A stretch of DNA of 64,000 nucleotides, taken from the NCBI GenBank assembly GCA_002794775.1, contig NBAY01000002.1:1426001-1490000 (forward strand). The letters run 5' to 3'. Origin of the DNA: Porodaedalea pini (lineage: Eukaryota > Basidiomycota > Agaricomycetes > Hymenochaetales > Hymenochaetaceae). The notes beneath the pieces are model-generated. The model had not been told where the DNA came from. It did no database searches and saw only the letters and a program-made list of their open reading frames with translations. Below, piece after piece: positions 33,997 to 45,967 of this stretch. How positions within the stretch are numbered: the first letter of the stretch is position 1; each line of letters begins with the position of its first letter. The position numbers were made by a program, and so were the translations under genes.

Positions 33997-35525
33997 ATGA
34001 AGCACAGTCAGAAACGCCCGTTCAGCACGTCCAAGATACGTTGCGCAAGTGATCAGCCGCGGGTCACCGCTTCATCTGGCCTTCCGAAGCCCCGCTTTGA
34101 CTACCGTGCCATATCAGAAAATGCGCTTTACAAGTCCCACAATGCATTCAACAGGAAGTCGTCCATGCCTGTCGGCTCTGTGCAATCTGTCACTCGTTTG
34201 TACCAAGAGCATAAAGAAGTTTCAGCGGCCCTCAACGCGAAGCTCCACGCTCGCTCAACTATCGGCGACCGGATTCGCGACTGCAAGGGTGAAGCGAAGG
34301 AGGCTGCAAAGCAAGAAGCGAAATCTCTTAAGACAGACATTTCGTCTCTGGAGCAACAACTCGCAGAAATCGACGACAAGCTGTATTCATTTGCCCTCAC
34401 GATTCCGAACGATACGCACTGTGACGTTCCAATAGGTCCAGAAGATGCTGCGATCAATGTTGCTACTTACGGTCCAAAGCCCGTCGACGCGTCTCCCTTG
34501 CGAGACCACGTTTCCGTCGGTCGAACTCTTAACATGATTGATCTTGAAGCAGCGGCGACTGTGACAGGCTCATCGTGGTACTATCTGCTAAATGAGGGCG
34601 CATTGCTGGAGATGGCTCTGACGCAGTATGCTCTCAGTAAAGCAGTTGGACGCGGCTTTAAGCCTGTGATGACGCCAGACGTGGTGAAGGCTGATGTCGC
34701 AATGCGGTGCGGCTTCCAGCCGAGAGACCAAGGCGATCCGCCAGTTCACCAGATGTATCATTTGCAGAACGCGACCCCTGCGCAGCCAGAGCTAGTATTG
34801 AGCGGGACAGCTGAGATCCCTCTAGCTGGCTTGTTTGCGAATAAAATTTATCAAGAGGAAGAACTCCCTTTGAAAGTCGTTGGTCTCGGCCGTGCGTTCC
34901 GCTCAGAGGCTGGAGCAAGAGGGGCGGACACACGTGGCTTGTATCGCGTGCATCAGTTCTCGAAGCTGGAGATCTTCGTGGTATGCTCGCAGGAGAAGAG
35001 TGAAGACATGATGAAGGAGATGGTCGATCTGCAGGTCGATATTTTCAATGGTCTTGGTCTGCCTCTAAGGTGAAAGAGTGTTCTCAGTCGTTCTTTGTGA
35101 AATGGTATGCTCATGCTGCATTCATCATCAGAGTCCTTGACATGCCGACCGAAGAACTCGGCGCGAGTGCATACAGGAAGTATGATATCGAGGCATGGAT
35201 GCCTGGAAGAGGTAGTTGGGGCGAAATATCCTCAACCTCGAATTGTACCGACTACCAAGCGCGACGTCTGCACATTCGATATAGGCGTAATGCTACAGTC
35301 GTACAGCCCTTGCCATCGTCTGGCGTTTCTCAGGATGATTCTCCTATACCTTTTGCGCATACTTTGAATGGCACTGCCGCTGCCATTCCTCGACTTATCG
35401 TCGCTATTTTAGAGAATGGTGCACGGCTTGACGAGGACGGGAAAGTGGTTGGACTCGATCTGCCCTTGGTGTTAAAGCCTTTCTGGATAGGACCCGTTGA
35501 CTTTACGCGCATAGGATGGTCTTGA
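33997..35525 (+). CDS. Mitochondrial seryl-tRNA synthetase
   Basis: Charges tRNA-Ser, here predicted for mitochondria because the protein starts with a Lys/Arg/Ser-rich presequence ([15 protein letters not shown]) before the catalytic domains. Two exons (33997-35069, 35132-35525), 488 aa. The N-terminal helical arm (about residues 85-150, coiled-coil-like) binds the long variable arm of tRNA-Ser. Class II motifs: [12 protein letters not shown], motif 2 [26 protein letters not shown], and motif 3 [29 protein letters not shown] is also family-typical. The linker before motif 3 is longer than in bacterial enzymes. The start lies 214 bp from the RFC start on the other strand, indicating a bidirectional promoter. 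Confidence 0.93.
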
Positions 35526-35749
35526 TTTATGGTGACTGCTTTCATAGACGTCAATAATCCATGCCAATAAATTAGCCATCTCTTAATCATAAGATTAAGC
35601 TTTTAGTGTTATGTAATACGGCGCGCCAATTTGTGGCCGTCCGAACCTTCTCGCGACTTGTGCATAGACCACACAATCACCTTTTTTTCTCTAGTTTCGC
35701 ATCTCTTTCTTATACCCGTATCGCCTGAGTTTCGCACTCACTCTTTGCA

Positions 35750-37002
35750 ATGTCTGACTCGCGCTCCTTTTCTATTCATGGCCGAGGTCTGAAGCTCAAC
35801 TCGCGAGCTGATATCGAGCCACATCTCAAGGATTTGCGAGAAATGAAGGATGTGGAGGAAGTCCACTTTGGCGGTAATACACTAGGCGTTGAAGCTAGCG
35901 AGGCGCTGGCGGAAGTTCTGACAGAGTTAAAGGCTTTGAAGGTATGTGTGCCATGAACGTATGTGAAAAAATATGTGAATGATGTTCTAAAACTTCTCAG
36001 GTTGCAGATTTCGCCGATGTCTTCACCGGTCGACTGATCACTGAGATCCCGCTAGCTCTAGCTGCGATTTGCAACTCCATTAAAGGTCACACGTCCCTCG
36101 TCGAGCTAGATCTGAGTGACAACGCGTTCGGAGGTCGTTCCGCGGACCCCATCGTGCCCTTCCTCACTCAAAACCGGACCTTCCAAGTCTTAAAACTAAA
36201 CAACAACGGACTTGGTCCTTCAGGCGGAACCATAATCGCGAATGCCCTACTTGAGTCTGCGAGTCTCAGTAAAGCCGAGGGGAAAGTGTCGAACCTGCGA
36301 ACCGTCATCTGTGGAAGGAACAGGCTACAGGATGACTCGGCACCGTTGTTTGCAAAGGCATTCGCAGCGCATGGGAACCTCGTTGAGGTGAAGATGCCAC
36401 AGAATGGAATCCGTATGGATGGCATTGCTGCATTGGCACGAGGACTGGCTGTCAATCCGGGCCTGGAGAGTCTGGACTTGCAGGATAACTGCGCAAAGGG
36501 TTCCGGTACCCGCGCTCTTGCTAAGGCACTGTCATCGTGGCCGGAGCTTAGGACATTGAATCTCTCCGAGTGTCTTCTTGGTGGACGTGCCGGAATCGCA
36601 CTGGCTCTAGCTTTGAGCAAGGGATCGAATCCGAAGCTGGAGACACTTAAGCTTCAGTTGGGCGAGCTGGATCATCGATCATTGGGTATCCTGGCCAAAG
36701 CGATACACGACCATGGATCCGAACTGACAGCACTGGAGATCAATGCTAACCGTGCAGATCCCGAGGATCAGTGCATTCAGGATATCAAAGCGGCTCTGGC
36801 CGTGCATGGACACGAAGACGCTCTGGATGAACTCGACGAGATGGAGGACTTTGAGGAGGAGGAGGAGAGTGAGGAGGAAGAGAAGGGCGCAGAAGAGGAG
36901 GAGGAGGTTGAGGAGAAGAAGGAGCCTATTATCAAAGATGACAAGGAGGCCGACGAGCTGGCAAGCCTCATGGCGAAGGCGTCCCTCAATGGCACATCAT
37001 GA
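35750..37002 (+). CDS. RNA1: Ran GTPase-activating protein Rna1
   Basis: Stimulates GTP hydrolysis by Ran in the cytoplasm and so maintains the Ran gradient for nuclear transport. Two exons (35750-35941, 36001-37002), 397 aa. It begins with SIHGRGLKL and consists of about eleven leucine-rich repeats, for example VEEVHFGGNTLG, LVELDLSDNAFGGR, LKLNNNGLGPSGG, VKMPQNGIRMDG, LESLDLQDNCAKGSGT and LRTLNLSECLLGGRAG, matching S. pombe Rna1 order. The C-terminal tail is very acidic (EEEEESEEEEKGAEEEEE), as in the family, where it helps bind Ran. No SUMOylated C-terminal domain of the animal type is present, as expected in fungi. Confidence 0.95.
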
Positions 37003-37262
37003 TGCATTTATCCATTTTCCAGTACACTCTTTTCCGGGGGGGATTTATAAATGCGTCATCATTCAGGTGTATAATCAAGCGAAATCGGGGAGTTTGTCTT
37101 GTACTTAAGCTCTGATGTTATTTCAAAATATGGTGTAATAGTTTTCTTTGACTCACGTGACCGCGTTGAGAGAGTCATTGCACGTCTCTTTTCAAGTCCA
37201 AAGTTCCGCGTTCTTCGAATCACTAAGTAGACACGATATATCTATCGTCTGACTACTGTGGT

Positions 37263-37997
37263 ATGCCGCCGCGTTATCCGTCTAGTCTGGCTCCAGATGC
37301 GCAGCCGCCTGGGATGACAAGGGCGCAGAAATCACGCTCCAGAAGAGAGCCGTCAGGGGCTTTTCAGCTTTTCCAGGCGCCGCAAATCCAGCAGTTTAAA
37401 GAGGCCTTCTCACTGATAGACCAAGACGGAGATGGGATTGTGAGTGAGAAAGATCTTAAGGCTGTCTTTACGAACTTGGGTGAGTCCATCAGAACTGTAG
37501 AAATCGTCACGTCTGCGTTTGTTGATGAAAGTATGGTTCTCGGAGGTCTGACACCTACGTCCAAAATGTTTGACGGGCTTTTGAGCGCACGCCCTGGTGC
37601 CCACTTTCGGGCACCCTCCGCTGGTGATGAGGACGACATGCCGGATAGGGGTGTCAATTTCCCTATGTTCCTTACGATGATGGGCGAACGTCTCTTCGAG
37701 TTCGATAGCGAGGCAGAGCTCGTTGAGGCTTTCGAGTGCTTTGACGAGAACGACACGGGTACGGTGAAAGTCGATGAAGTGCGGAAATGGCTCGCCGAAT
37801 TCGGAGACCGAATGAGCGAGGAAGAGGTGCAATTTAATCTTGACCAGATAAAAGAATGCTGTTAATCCTCGCCCCTTCGCTAGATTGACCGGTTATTGAA
37901 AGGACCCTTCACCGACCGACAGGGGAACTTCAAGTATCGGGAATGGGTTAAGGTCGTCCGTGTCAATGAGGAGCCCGAGGAGGGTGATGTTCGGTGA
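37263..37997 (+). CDS. Myosin II regulatory light chain (Rlc1 type, EF-hand)
   Basis: A light chain that stabilises and regulates myosin II in the cytokinetic ring. Exons 37263-37479, 37546-37826 and 37884-37997, 203 aa. A basic N-terminal extension with Ser/Arg (KSRSRREPSG, possible phosphorylation region) precedes EF-hand 1 with an intact loop DQDGDGIVSEKD. The second half has a degenerate hand DENDTGTVKVDE, then DRLLKGPFTDRQGNFKYREWV. One canonical and several degenerate hands is the light-chain pattern and separates it from calmodulin. Intron 1 is 66 nt, in frame and without stop codons. Splicing it gives the family spacing FTNLG-LTPTSKMFDGLL, so retention would add 22 residues. Confidence 0.88.
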
Positions 37998-39144
37998 AAC
38001 TATTGTGCTGATGTAGCTTCGAGCCCTTCTGTCCTTACCTCTCGTGTACCGCCAATGTATATGTGAGTGGTCAATACTCAGTCTGTTTCGGCCAAGTCTG
38101 ATCTTCGTAGCAGATCCTTCATTGTTGTATTGCTACCGAATATGATTGAGCAGTCTCTGTTTCGCCAACAATCTTATCTTCACCTTTCACCTCCTGGTCA
38201 AACTCTCGATCACCCCGCAAATCTGTATGCATCTGTTGCTGCATCAGCACATCTATCTCAAGGAAAAGTCTTAGCCCGCATTATCTACTCTCCGAGTTAC
38301 AAGAACATCGGTCTTAACAATGGGGGGTCATGGATGACTTGCTGTTGGTGATTTATCAAAGATATCATTAGGCTTACATAAAATGCACGATATAATCAGT
38401 TCATCAAGTCTCTTTTGCTCCCAGAGCCGAAGCAGGCTGAAAAATCAGGCATTGTCAATGGGCAACCGCATAGCTCTGGAACAAAGCCAGGAACGTGCCC
38501 CTCGGTGTAGAGGTCATCGAGGAGATGACGCAAGAGTCCGTGTCATTGCTGACTACTTCAGACTCGTAGACATCGCAGTCAACCATGTCTACAGGGAACT
38601 CCCGGCATTGCGATAGACGGCTTGTCGTTGCTGATGGCTGAAGGTTCTAGGAATCACGCGTCTGCCTCTACTTCGGCTATGTTTCGCTTGCGGTCCGGAC
38701 CTCTTGCAAACTTGGATGCTGTGCTCATCTGATTATGCTGGCTGCATGATACTCTACATCACTTCTGCTTGCATATGGGAACCTCGAGATCCTGCGGACG
38801 GTGACTGTGGTGACTGTCGTTAGTAGATGGGCTTCAAGATTTTAGACAAAAAATTGGATGGAACACATTTGAGGTCCCTGTCAGACGCATGCCGTCCTGT
38901 AGCATATTTATTTTGTGGTCAATATTAATATTAATGATCTCAAGCAGTGCAAAGAACTCGAGAAGAAGCGAGTTGCATGTGACCGCGTCCCGCGCGCGTA
39001 TTACGTAGCGTATACTTTCCCAGGAGTTGTTGTGGTTCGAATGGCTCGAGATCGGCGTGCCACTCGTTCAGTTCGTCGAGCTTCTATTTCAACCACACTC
39101 CCCTCCCTCTTCCCTCCCTTGTCTTCCTCTCTTGTGTGCTCACA
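37998..39144. other. Intergenic, no gene seen
   Basis: About 1.1 kb. Small frames (for example 38383-38616) have no recognisable content. The last 100 bp are CT-rich and form the likely leader of the sirtuin gene. Confidence 0.45.
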
Positions 39145-40806
39145 ATGACGCCCTCGCTCCCCCTTGAGAGCTCATCATCAGATGCAGCAATCCGTCGTAC
39201 CCTTTCTAATTTGTCTCTCGGCGTGGCGAAGAGCAAGAAAATCGTCGTCGTAACTGGGGCCGGCATATCTTGTTCCTGCGGAATTCCAGTCAGTTTACGC
39301 CACAGAATAAGCCAGAACAGTCGTATCCTAACTTGACTTGCTTTCACTAGGATTTCCGATCTTCTGACGGACTGTACAGTCTTGTGAAACAGCAATATCC
39401 CGACGTCGTACTCAAAGGCCGAGACCTTTTTGACGCTTCCCTTTTCCGTGACCCAACATCGACATCCGTCTTTTATACTTTCATCTCGAAACTCAAGCAA
39501 TCCACCGACATCGTTTCGCCTTCACCAACCCACCATTTCATTAAGACACTCGATACTAAAGGCAAACTTCTTCGCTCATATACTCAGAATATTGATGGGC
39601 TAGAGGAAAGAGTAGGGCTTCTCGGAAGTGCGAGCGACGAGGCAAAGAGCAATGGAAAAGGAAAGGCGAAGTTGAACTTAAGAGATGTCAAAAATGTGCA
39701 GTTACATGGGGACATCCGTCGAGTTCGCTGCACGTTCTGCTCAGCCGAGTACTTGTTTACGGATGAACACATGCGTGCATTCCTCGATGGAACCGCCCCT
39801 GATTGTCCTGATTGCGCGTCCCGTTGTAAGTGTCTCATTCTTGTGAGTCGCACAAAAGCAGGTAGCTAATATTTGGAAATTAGCGGAGGCCCGCGTCGCA
39901 CGGTCTGCTCGTGCCTTGAAAATAGGCAAGCTTCGTCCCGGCATCGTCCTGTACGATGAGCCACATCCCCTTGGGGACGATATCGGGAGCATACAGTCTG
40001 GTGATCTGTCTCGCAAACCAGATCTTCTGATTATTATGGGGACCTCGCTGAAAGTGCATGGATTGAAGAAGCTCGTGAAGGAATTTGCGAAAGTTGTGCA
40101 TGCTGCTGCACCTCTTACGACTCCTTGTGTCGCAAACTCCCCAAAACCTACGTCTACCAAGAATGCAATGAAGGGCAAGGTTATCTTTGTCAACAAGACT
40201 CCACCATCTAGTGAATGGGATGGGATCATCGACTACCACGTTGAAGGGGAGACGGATGCTTGGGTAGAACGAGTCCTCGAAGACTGGAAAAGAATGCGTC
40301 CCGCGGACTGGGAAGTACAGACCACGCTGGACAGTCCGGGAAAGGATCTCTTCAAAGCTTCTAAAGAAAATGCGCACGCAAAAGCTTCGAAAGCATTAAA
40401 AGGTTCGGGCTTATCGCTCACGTCACACTAATTCAAACTGACACTCGATTAATTAGGGGGAAAGAAAGGCCGGGAGAATATACCGCCAATACCGCCACCT
40501 ACTCTTTCAAAATTGGAAAAACAGTCTGCTGTCGTGCCTGTGCCGCAGCCTCCATCGTCGCCCAGTAAGCGGCCTCGAGTAACATCACACTACTCAAAGC
40601 AGGAGTGTAGTCCATCGAAGAAGAAGCACACTGCTGCTTCAGGGGAAAGGAATGCTGTGTCGTCTGAAGAACGGGGGTTGCTCTTTGAAAGCAGATCCGC
40701 AAATCAAGACGTTCTTGTGCCAGTGGTTGAAATTGTTACACAGGCAAAGCGGAAGCTCGGACACGAACAAAGTCAACCTAGTCTGGTCGATCCCGTCTTT
40801 TCATGA
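39145..40806 (+). CDS. Sir2-family NAD-dependent histone deacetylase (Hst3/Hst4 type)
   Basis: A nuclear class I sirtuin; Hst3/4 members remove histone H3 K56 acetylation in genome maintenance. Exons 39145-39288, 39351-39825, 39884-40402 and 40457-40806, 495 aa, phases match. NAD-binding GAGIS (38-42) and IPDFRS (47-52); TQNIDGLE (from residue 126); catalytic His167 in QLHGD; zinc site C175-x2-C178 and C200-x2-C203. LRPGIVLYDEPHP, GTSLKVHG and VIFVNKT complete the Rossmann core. The insertion with a Lys-rich stretch before the catalytic His and the LYDEPHP motif fit the Hst3/4 branch. The C-terminal 110 residues are a disordered Ser/Pro/Lys tail with PSKRPR and SPSKKK, probable nuclear signals. 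Confidence 0.92.
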
Positions 40807-41008
40807 CATGTCTCTCCGATTCGCTTTTCGTATACTTCATCTCTTGGTCTCAGCATACATCTCTGTGAGAGGGCAAGTACCCACACAGAAGAACTTTTAC
40901 AAATCCATCATCATCGTCTCGTACATTGTATAAATCAAGATACTTTAAAGTACTGTACATTTATTCTGACAACATGCACACGGCGACATATAGAACTTAC
41001 GAGTCTGT

Positions 41009-43005
41009 TCACCAGTTCATCTCCTTTGTACGCGTTATCCCCGGCGTGGCTACCTCCTGTTGGTCCCCAAATGGATCCGCAAATGGGTCTTCTTGCGTTG
41101 GTTTCTGGTGTGGGACTTCTCGGACGTTGATGTCCTCATCAGAATCGTTCGTGTAGTGCCTAGATGATAATGCCCCATAAGAAGCACTTGTCGGTCGTGC
41201 GGAAGAGGACGATGCGGCGGCGCGCTTATTCTGTGTGTCTCCGTCGGAAGAGTCATAGTCGCTGAAGTCGGAAAGCGAGCCGCGCGCACCGTAGTCCTCG
41301 TCGTCAGAGCCATGTGCGTCAGGACGTATGGGCGGCGGCAAGTTTCTGACGCGAATACATAGGTCGTTGCAACCTTCTATAAAAACTGAAATTACACACC
41401 CTTGAGAGCCGAGGCCGCCGAAGCTCAGCTCCTGCAAGTCTGGGTGAAGTCTAGCAGAATTGGGAGGTGATTCAAACGAATCGCGGCTGCGCTCGTGCTC
41501 GCGTTCTCTGTCACGATTGACTCGACGCGCAACGGCCGCACGCTGCTTCTCTTGCAGCCTGTTGAGCTCGCCGGAGTCGTTTATTTTCATGGTGGTCATA
41601 TGTTGCTGCATTTCCTCGACGTCTTGTTCAGTCATGATAGGCTTTATGAGCTGAAGTAGGAAGGCTTGTTGGTAAGTCGCAACAAGAAGACCCAACAACT
41701 TTCTCCTTGCCTTGTCATACATTTGCAGAGAAGCAATCACCCGCTCGTTAGTCTCGAGCAAAGTTCCGATGAGTTCCTCGTTCTCGACGAGCTACGCGGG
41801 CCTTTGTCAGAATTATAGTAATATGCGCCGAACGATGCTTCACCTGTATGTACCGGACGACCCGTTTCCGAGCTAGCTTGGCGTTCTCAAGGCATTCTTT
41901 CACCTTCTCATTATCCTGCACGCTTTCCTGCTCCGTATTCACAAGCTGCGCTCTCGTCAGATAAAGTTCACATGCACGGTCAGGACCAAGACATACTGTT
42001 AGGGCATTCACGAGATTGTTCGACGCCTGAGAGGTCTCGGCGATGGCTTGAAGGATCTGCGGTTTCTCCTTTTCGAAGTTGAAAGGCGGTCGTTGTCTCC
42101 TCTTATCCCTTGTAGCTCGCTGCCGCGCCTCTTCTTCCTGCTTGCGCTTATCCTCCTTTGCCTTTCTTTTTGCTTCCTCCTTGGCCTCACGTTCTTCCCT
42201 CTTACGTTTTTCGTACTCGCTCTCAACGGGAATACCGATGTGTTGAGAGGTTCTGGCCGGGGTCGCGTGTGGTACGGATTTGTAAAGGTTCGCAACCAGC
42301 GACATACGCTGGTCACCTTGGAACTGATTGTGCCAGGACCCAAGGACACTGATCAGCTTCCGTTTCACCTTCGGATCCGTGCCGGGGTCGGTCACGAGAT
42401 GCTTGATGGCGTCCGTGAGCTGGCCATCGGCGAAAGTAGCTGCGAATGAGAATGAGCACGAACACATAGCACGTTTATTTAACTCCGCACTTTGAAACCG
42501 CTGTCCACCATTCTCGACAGTTGCTTTCAAGAGCTACCAACTTTATATGAGGATCGTAGAGAAAGACGCATATAAGCAGACTCACGACTAAAGCTCGATA
42601 CTGCCTGTGCACGTCACCATGCTTGAGTTTCTTGCGGATAGCTCGTGATGCTTCGGCGGGACTATAGATGCAGCATACTGACTGAATAGGGGAGATGAAC
42701 ATAAAGAAGAGATCTATTTACCCTGTGGGCTGCAGATTGATAGACTCCACTAGTTCAGGAATTCTGCAGCAAAGCGTGTCATGTTCATACGACGGATGCA
42801 GGCTTGAAAGATCCAAACCCGTCAAATGCTTCATCATCGTAGCTCGGCGACGTCAATATCTCAACAAGATCTGTGATGGAGGACTAGAAATCAGATGCAT
42901 CGTGTTATCTGCGTATCTCAGAAAGCGCATCAACGGTCAGCGTACGTGAGGTTTCTCGCGCCCGAGCACAGACAGAGCCTGCTTGGTGAGACTCATAGCG
43001 GCCAT
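41009..43005 (-). CDS. VHS-GAT domain protein (Lsb5-like, actin/endocytosis)
   Basis: Relative of yeast Lsb5, which links ubiquitin/Arf sorting to the actin patch. Eight exons: 43005-42946, 42883-42819, 42763-42722, 42661-42586, 42533-42491, 42439-41844, 41791-41400, 41345-41009; 536 aa, all phases match. The VHS domain is carried by the small 5' exons (SITDLVEILTSPSYDDEAFDG, ELVESINLQPTGPAEASRAIRKKLKHG, LLKATVENGGQRFQ) and ends with SVLGSWHNQF. A long Lys/Glu/Arg coiled segment (about residues 180-235) precedes the GAT three-helix bundle (CLENAKLARKRVVRYIQLVENEELIGTLLETNERV). The tail is acidic and Ser-rich, with EDPFADPF resembling endocytic DPF motifs. Confidence 0.88.
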
Positions 43006-43121
43006 AGTGGTAACTGTGAGAGAGACAAACTAGTGAAAGTGTTCAAGGGGCCGCAGTGGAAGCATGAAGCGGAGCCGCACGCAGACTGATGGTGATGACG
43101 TCAGCTATGTACACAAACAAT

Positions 43122-43786
43122 ATTACAGACATTCACTGGTCCTTTAAACACTAACTTGATTTCCCTCCTCACATTTTTAACTAAGCACCTTTTCTAATTA
43201 TTTCTGCGTAAGTACAAAGTGCTTATTGAGAAGTATCTGCATGAATTATTTAGAGCATTCAAGTGTGTTATAAAAATTAAAATTGCCTTCACAAATTTTA
43301 GAGTGTTTTATGAGAAAATCAACTCCTTTGAACACCGCACATGATAATGTCACACTAGTGTTACCGTAATCTTGCAATGCACTTACGTCATCAGATCGGC
43401 TTATGAACCTGTCAAATTTGACCATTGTCTGCATTGTCTGACCTCCGTAAATTGCAAAACTCACTCTCCTGCTTCCAAACTTCGATAGTATATATATTAG
43501 ATGGTATAAACGCTGTGTGAAATTTTTCACATGTTTCTGTTGAGTGATTCTTTCAGAATAAAATTTGTTAGCAAGAGATGCTGCAAGTTTTGATTAAATT
43601 TTGACATTTCTGATTTTCTCTGGACTCAACCATTTCACTGATTCTGCTCAAAATTTGCACCCATATAGCCAGACACTACATACACATTCAGGTATTTTTT
43701 CAGAATTGCATTAAAATTTTTGAGGGAGAAATTGCTAGGTGTTCAAAGGAACAGTGGTGTTTAAAGGACACATGAATGTCTGTAAT
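43122..43786. mobile_element. Non-autonomous TIR element (MITE-like, about 665 bp)
   Basis: Inverted terminal repeats: ATTACAGACATTCA at 43122 and TGAATGTCTGTAAT ending at 43786. Similarity continues inward for about 33 bp on each side (TCCTTTAAACAC against GTGTTTAAAGGA). If the repeat is counted from CAGACATTCA, both ends are flanked by TA, the target duplication of Tc1/mariner-type elements. The interior is AT-rich with no coding capacity. It has additional GTTCAAAGGA / TCCTTTGAAC segments near 43321 and 43740. Superfamily assignment is inference. Confidence 0.7.
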
Positions 43787-44701
43787 GGGGATCGGCATTG
43801 CGCGTTAGAAAAGCGTGCCTCTTTTTTTAAAATCGGAGTGTAAATACGCCCCTAATATAGAAATTTGTGGCAATGCGATTGTCGAAAGTTTTGCAAGCAC
43901 ACATAGAAATGCTAGAAATTCTGCCGGTGGTTCCCTGGACAGAATCTGGTAAAATTAAGTTGTGTGATGTATAACTAGAAGCCCTGAGGGAAAGCTTTTG
44001 AGGTCAAACAATCAATTACATGCTTCTGCCACTGCTTATTTGCCTGGCAGTGGCACTAAGAATTATGTACAGAATTATTAGTGCTAGTAGCACAAACTGA
44101 CCTATCATTCCTACCTAATACATTAAGCAGTTCCATTGACATATTTTTGCTCAAATCACACTTTGAGTAAAATATATGCATTTATATACTGTATTTTTAC
44201 ATTTATATGTGTTTTCCTTGGTACATTGGCATGTATTACGGAGCTGAACTGAGATGAGACGACGACACATTCCCTATATGCCATCACGTGAGTGCTATTT
44301 TCTACCTTCCGGCTTGTCTTTCAGAATCTGTCGACAATACATCATCCCAAAAGTCATTGATTTTTCTGTTGCAACTTATTTTTCTCGTGACAAACTTGAA
44401 TTGTCCGTAAGGAATTTTTCTAAAAAAAATTATTCACAGAGAAACAAGTGATTCTCCCATTAAGTTAACAGTATCTTGATTAATTTTCCACTTATTTAAA
44501 AACTGTCTTGGATAACTCAATATATATTCCAATAGTATTATTTACAGATTTTTCCTTATTTATTTGTGAGCTGAGGAAGGAGGAAGCGTAGCTACAGAAA
44601 CAAGAGTTTTCCTTTGACACAGATTGACGTGCGGCATGACATGCCGAGGGCCGTGGGAACGCACGCTTTTCATTCGAGCAATGCCGACCCCCAATATTAA
44701 T
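43787..44701. other. AT-rich intergenic stretch, possibly degraded repeats
   Basis: About 0.9 kb, markedly AT-richer than the host genes, with T- and A-runs. The only open frame (44254-44451, 65 codons) has no recognisable features. It may be an extension or relic of the mobile DNA next to it. Confidence 0.4.
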
Positions 44702-45967
44702 CTATTTCTTCCTCTCCAGCCTCCAACGATAAACGCGGGGCTTGTACGCCTGCTCCTTCTTCGCAGACATCCTCTCAGATTTCTTAATCTTCATCGAGTC
44801 CAGTTCATCCTCGTTCAACTCTTCCGCGTCGTCCCCACCCTCAACCTTTTCAACACCTCGCAGCTTTAGGCTGCCGCCTTTCCCCATTAATGTCCGTTGC
44901 ATAGCCAGCTCTCGTTCTGCATACCGCAGCTGCGTGTCGCGCGCCAAACGTGCAGAGAGCTCTTTCAGCAGACACGTACGATGTTTCTGAAAGAAAATGA
45001 GAATTAAAATACTCCATAATAATAGCACTACTTGCCTTGGCAACGTCCCGCCTCTCTGAAGCCTCTGCCGCCGCACCTTCCTGACCAACATCTATTTGAG
45101 TCGACTTCTCTTTCCTACTCTTCTTTGATTCCTTTGGTTTCTTCCAACCCAAATCTAACAAATCGCTCTCCTCTTTTTTGTACTGTGGTAAGAAAGCGGT
45201 CTTTGGGTCGCTCGAGGATGCCTGCCGGCTCGCATAATCCCGAGCTAAGTCATTTAGTATCAATGGCAAGCAAAGTCATCAACAGGGGGATAAGATCTAC
45301 CTTCGTCCTCATTCCCCACGAATATGATGTGCTTCGAGGCTCGGTTTAAATTTCCTTTAGATGATTTTGAGGTTCTGATGATGCCTGCCTGTCTGAGGAC
45401 ATTCAGCTCCTGTTCTTGAAGTTCATCGCCTTCGTCCTCTAAGCCCTCATCGTTCAAGACATGCGGTGCAATGAGGTCTGCCAGTGCTGTAAGCTGTGCT
45501 TTTAGTTTCTCGATTTTCTATCAACGGCGTTAATACATTGGGCCAAGCGAGGAACTCAACGAACTCACTTTTAACCCTGCTGCACGCATTGTCCGTATGT
45601 AGTTTTCATCCTGAGTCTTCAGTACCTTTACGAAGTCCACAGGCAACGATGCATTCCCTCTGTCTTGTACATGCACGCCTTTCTAAGTACAATCCGAAGA
45701 TACGATTCATAAAGTGGCGACATGTCACACAAACAACAGCACACATACCTGTGTCTTCTGGTTATTCATCCCGAAGTAGAACTCATCTTTATTCCTGTCT
45801 GCTGCCTTCTGTCGCAACTTCTGAATACGATCTTGCTTGGAGTGGTAGTCCCGCGCACGTAGAACATAGTCCTTGTGTTTCTCGAGAATGCCGAACTTGG
45901 CACGATGAGAGAGCTGAGATCGCTCCTTGTGGTTACGTCGATGTAACGAGTTGCGTAAGGAAGACAT
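44702..45967 (-). CDS. UTP11: U3 snoRNP / small-subunit processome protein Utp11
   Basis: Nucleolar component of the SSU processome needed for 18S rRNA maturation. Exons 45967-45749, 45682-45569, 45517-45301, 45244-45036 and 44986-44702; 347 aa, phases match. The N-terminus is diagnostic: [18 protein letters not shown] and [17 protein letters not shown], then [13 protein letters not shown] and [23 protein letters not shown]. The middle is acidic ([14 protein letters not shown]) and the C-terminal part very basic, ending [13 protein letters not shown], as in Utp11 proteins. The tail between is longer than in yeast. Intron 4 begins with the textbook GC donor GCAAGT (45035). Divergent to UreF with 185 bp between starts. 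Confidence 0.94.

Noticed and set aside
39030..39050. GGTTCGAATGG as possible tRNA T arm upstream of the sirtuin
   Set aside because: Flanking bases do not pair into a cloverleaf and the position is a promoter leader.
43246..43530. 94-codon minus-strand open frame inside the TIR element as a transposase
   Set aside because: Too short, AT-driven composition and no DDE or helix-turn-helix pattern.
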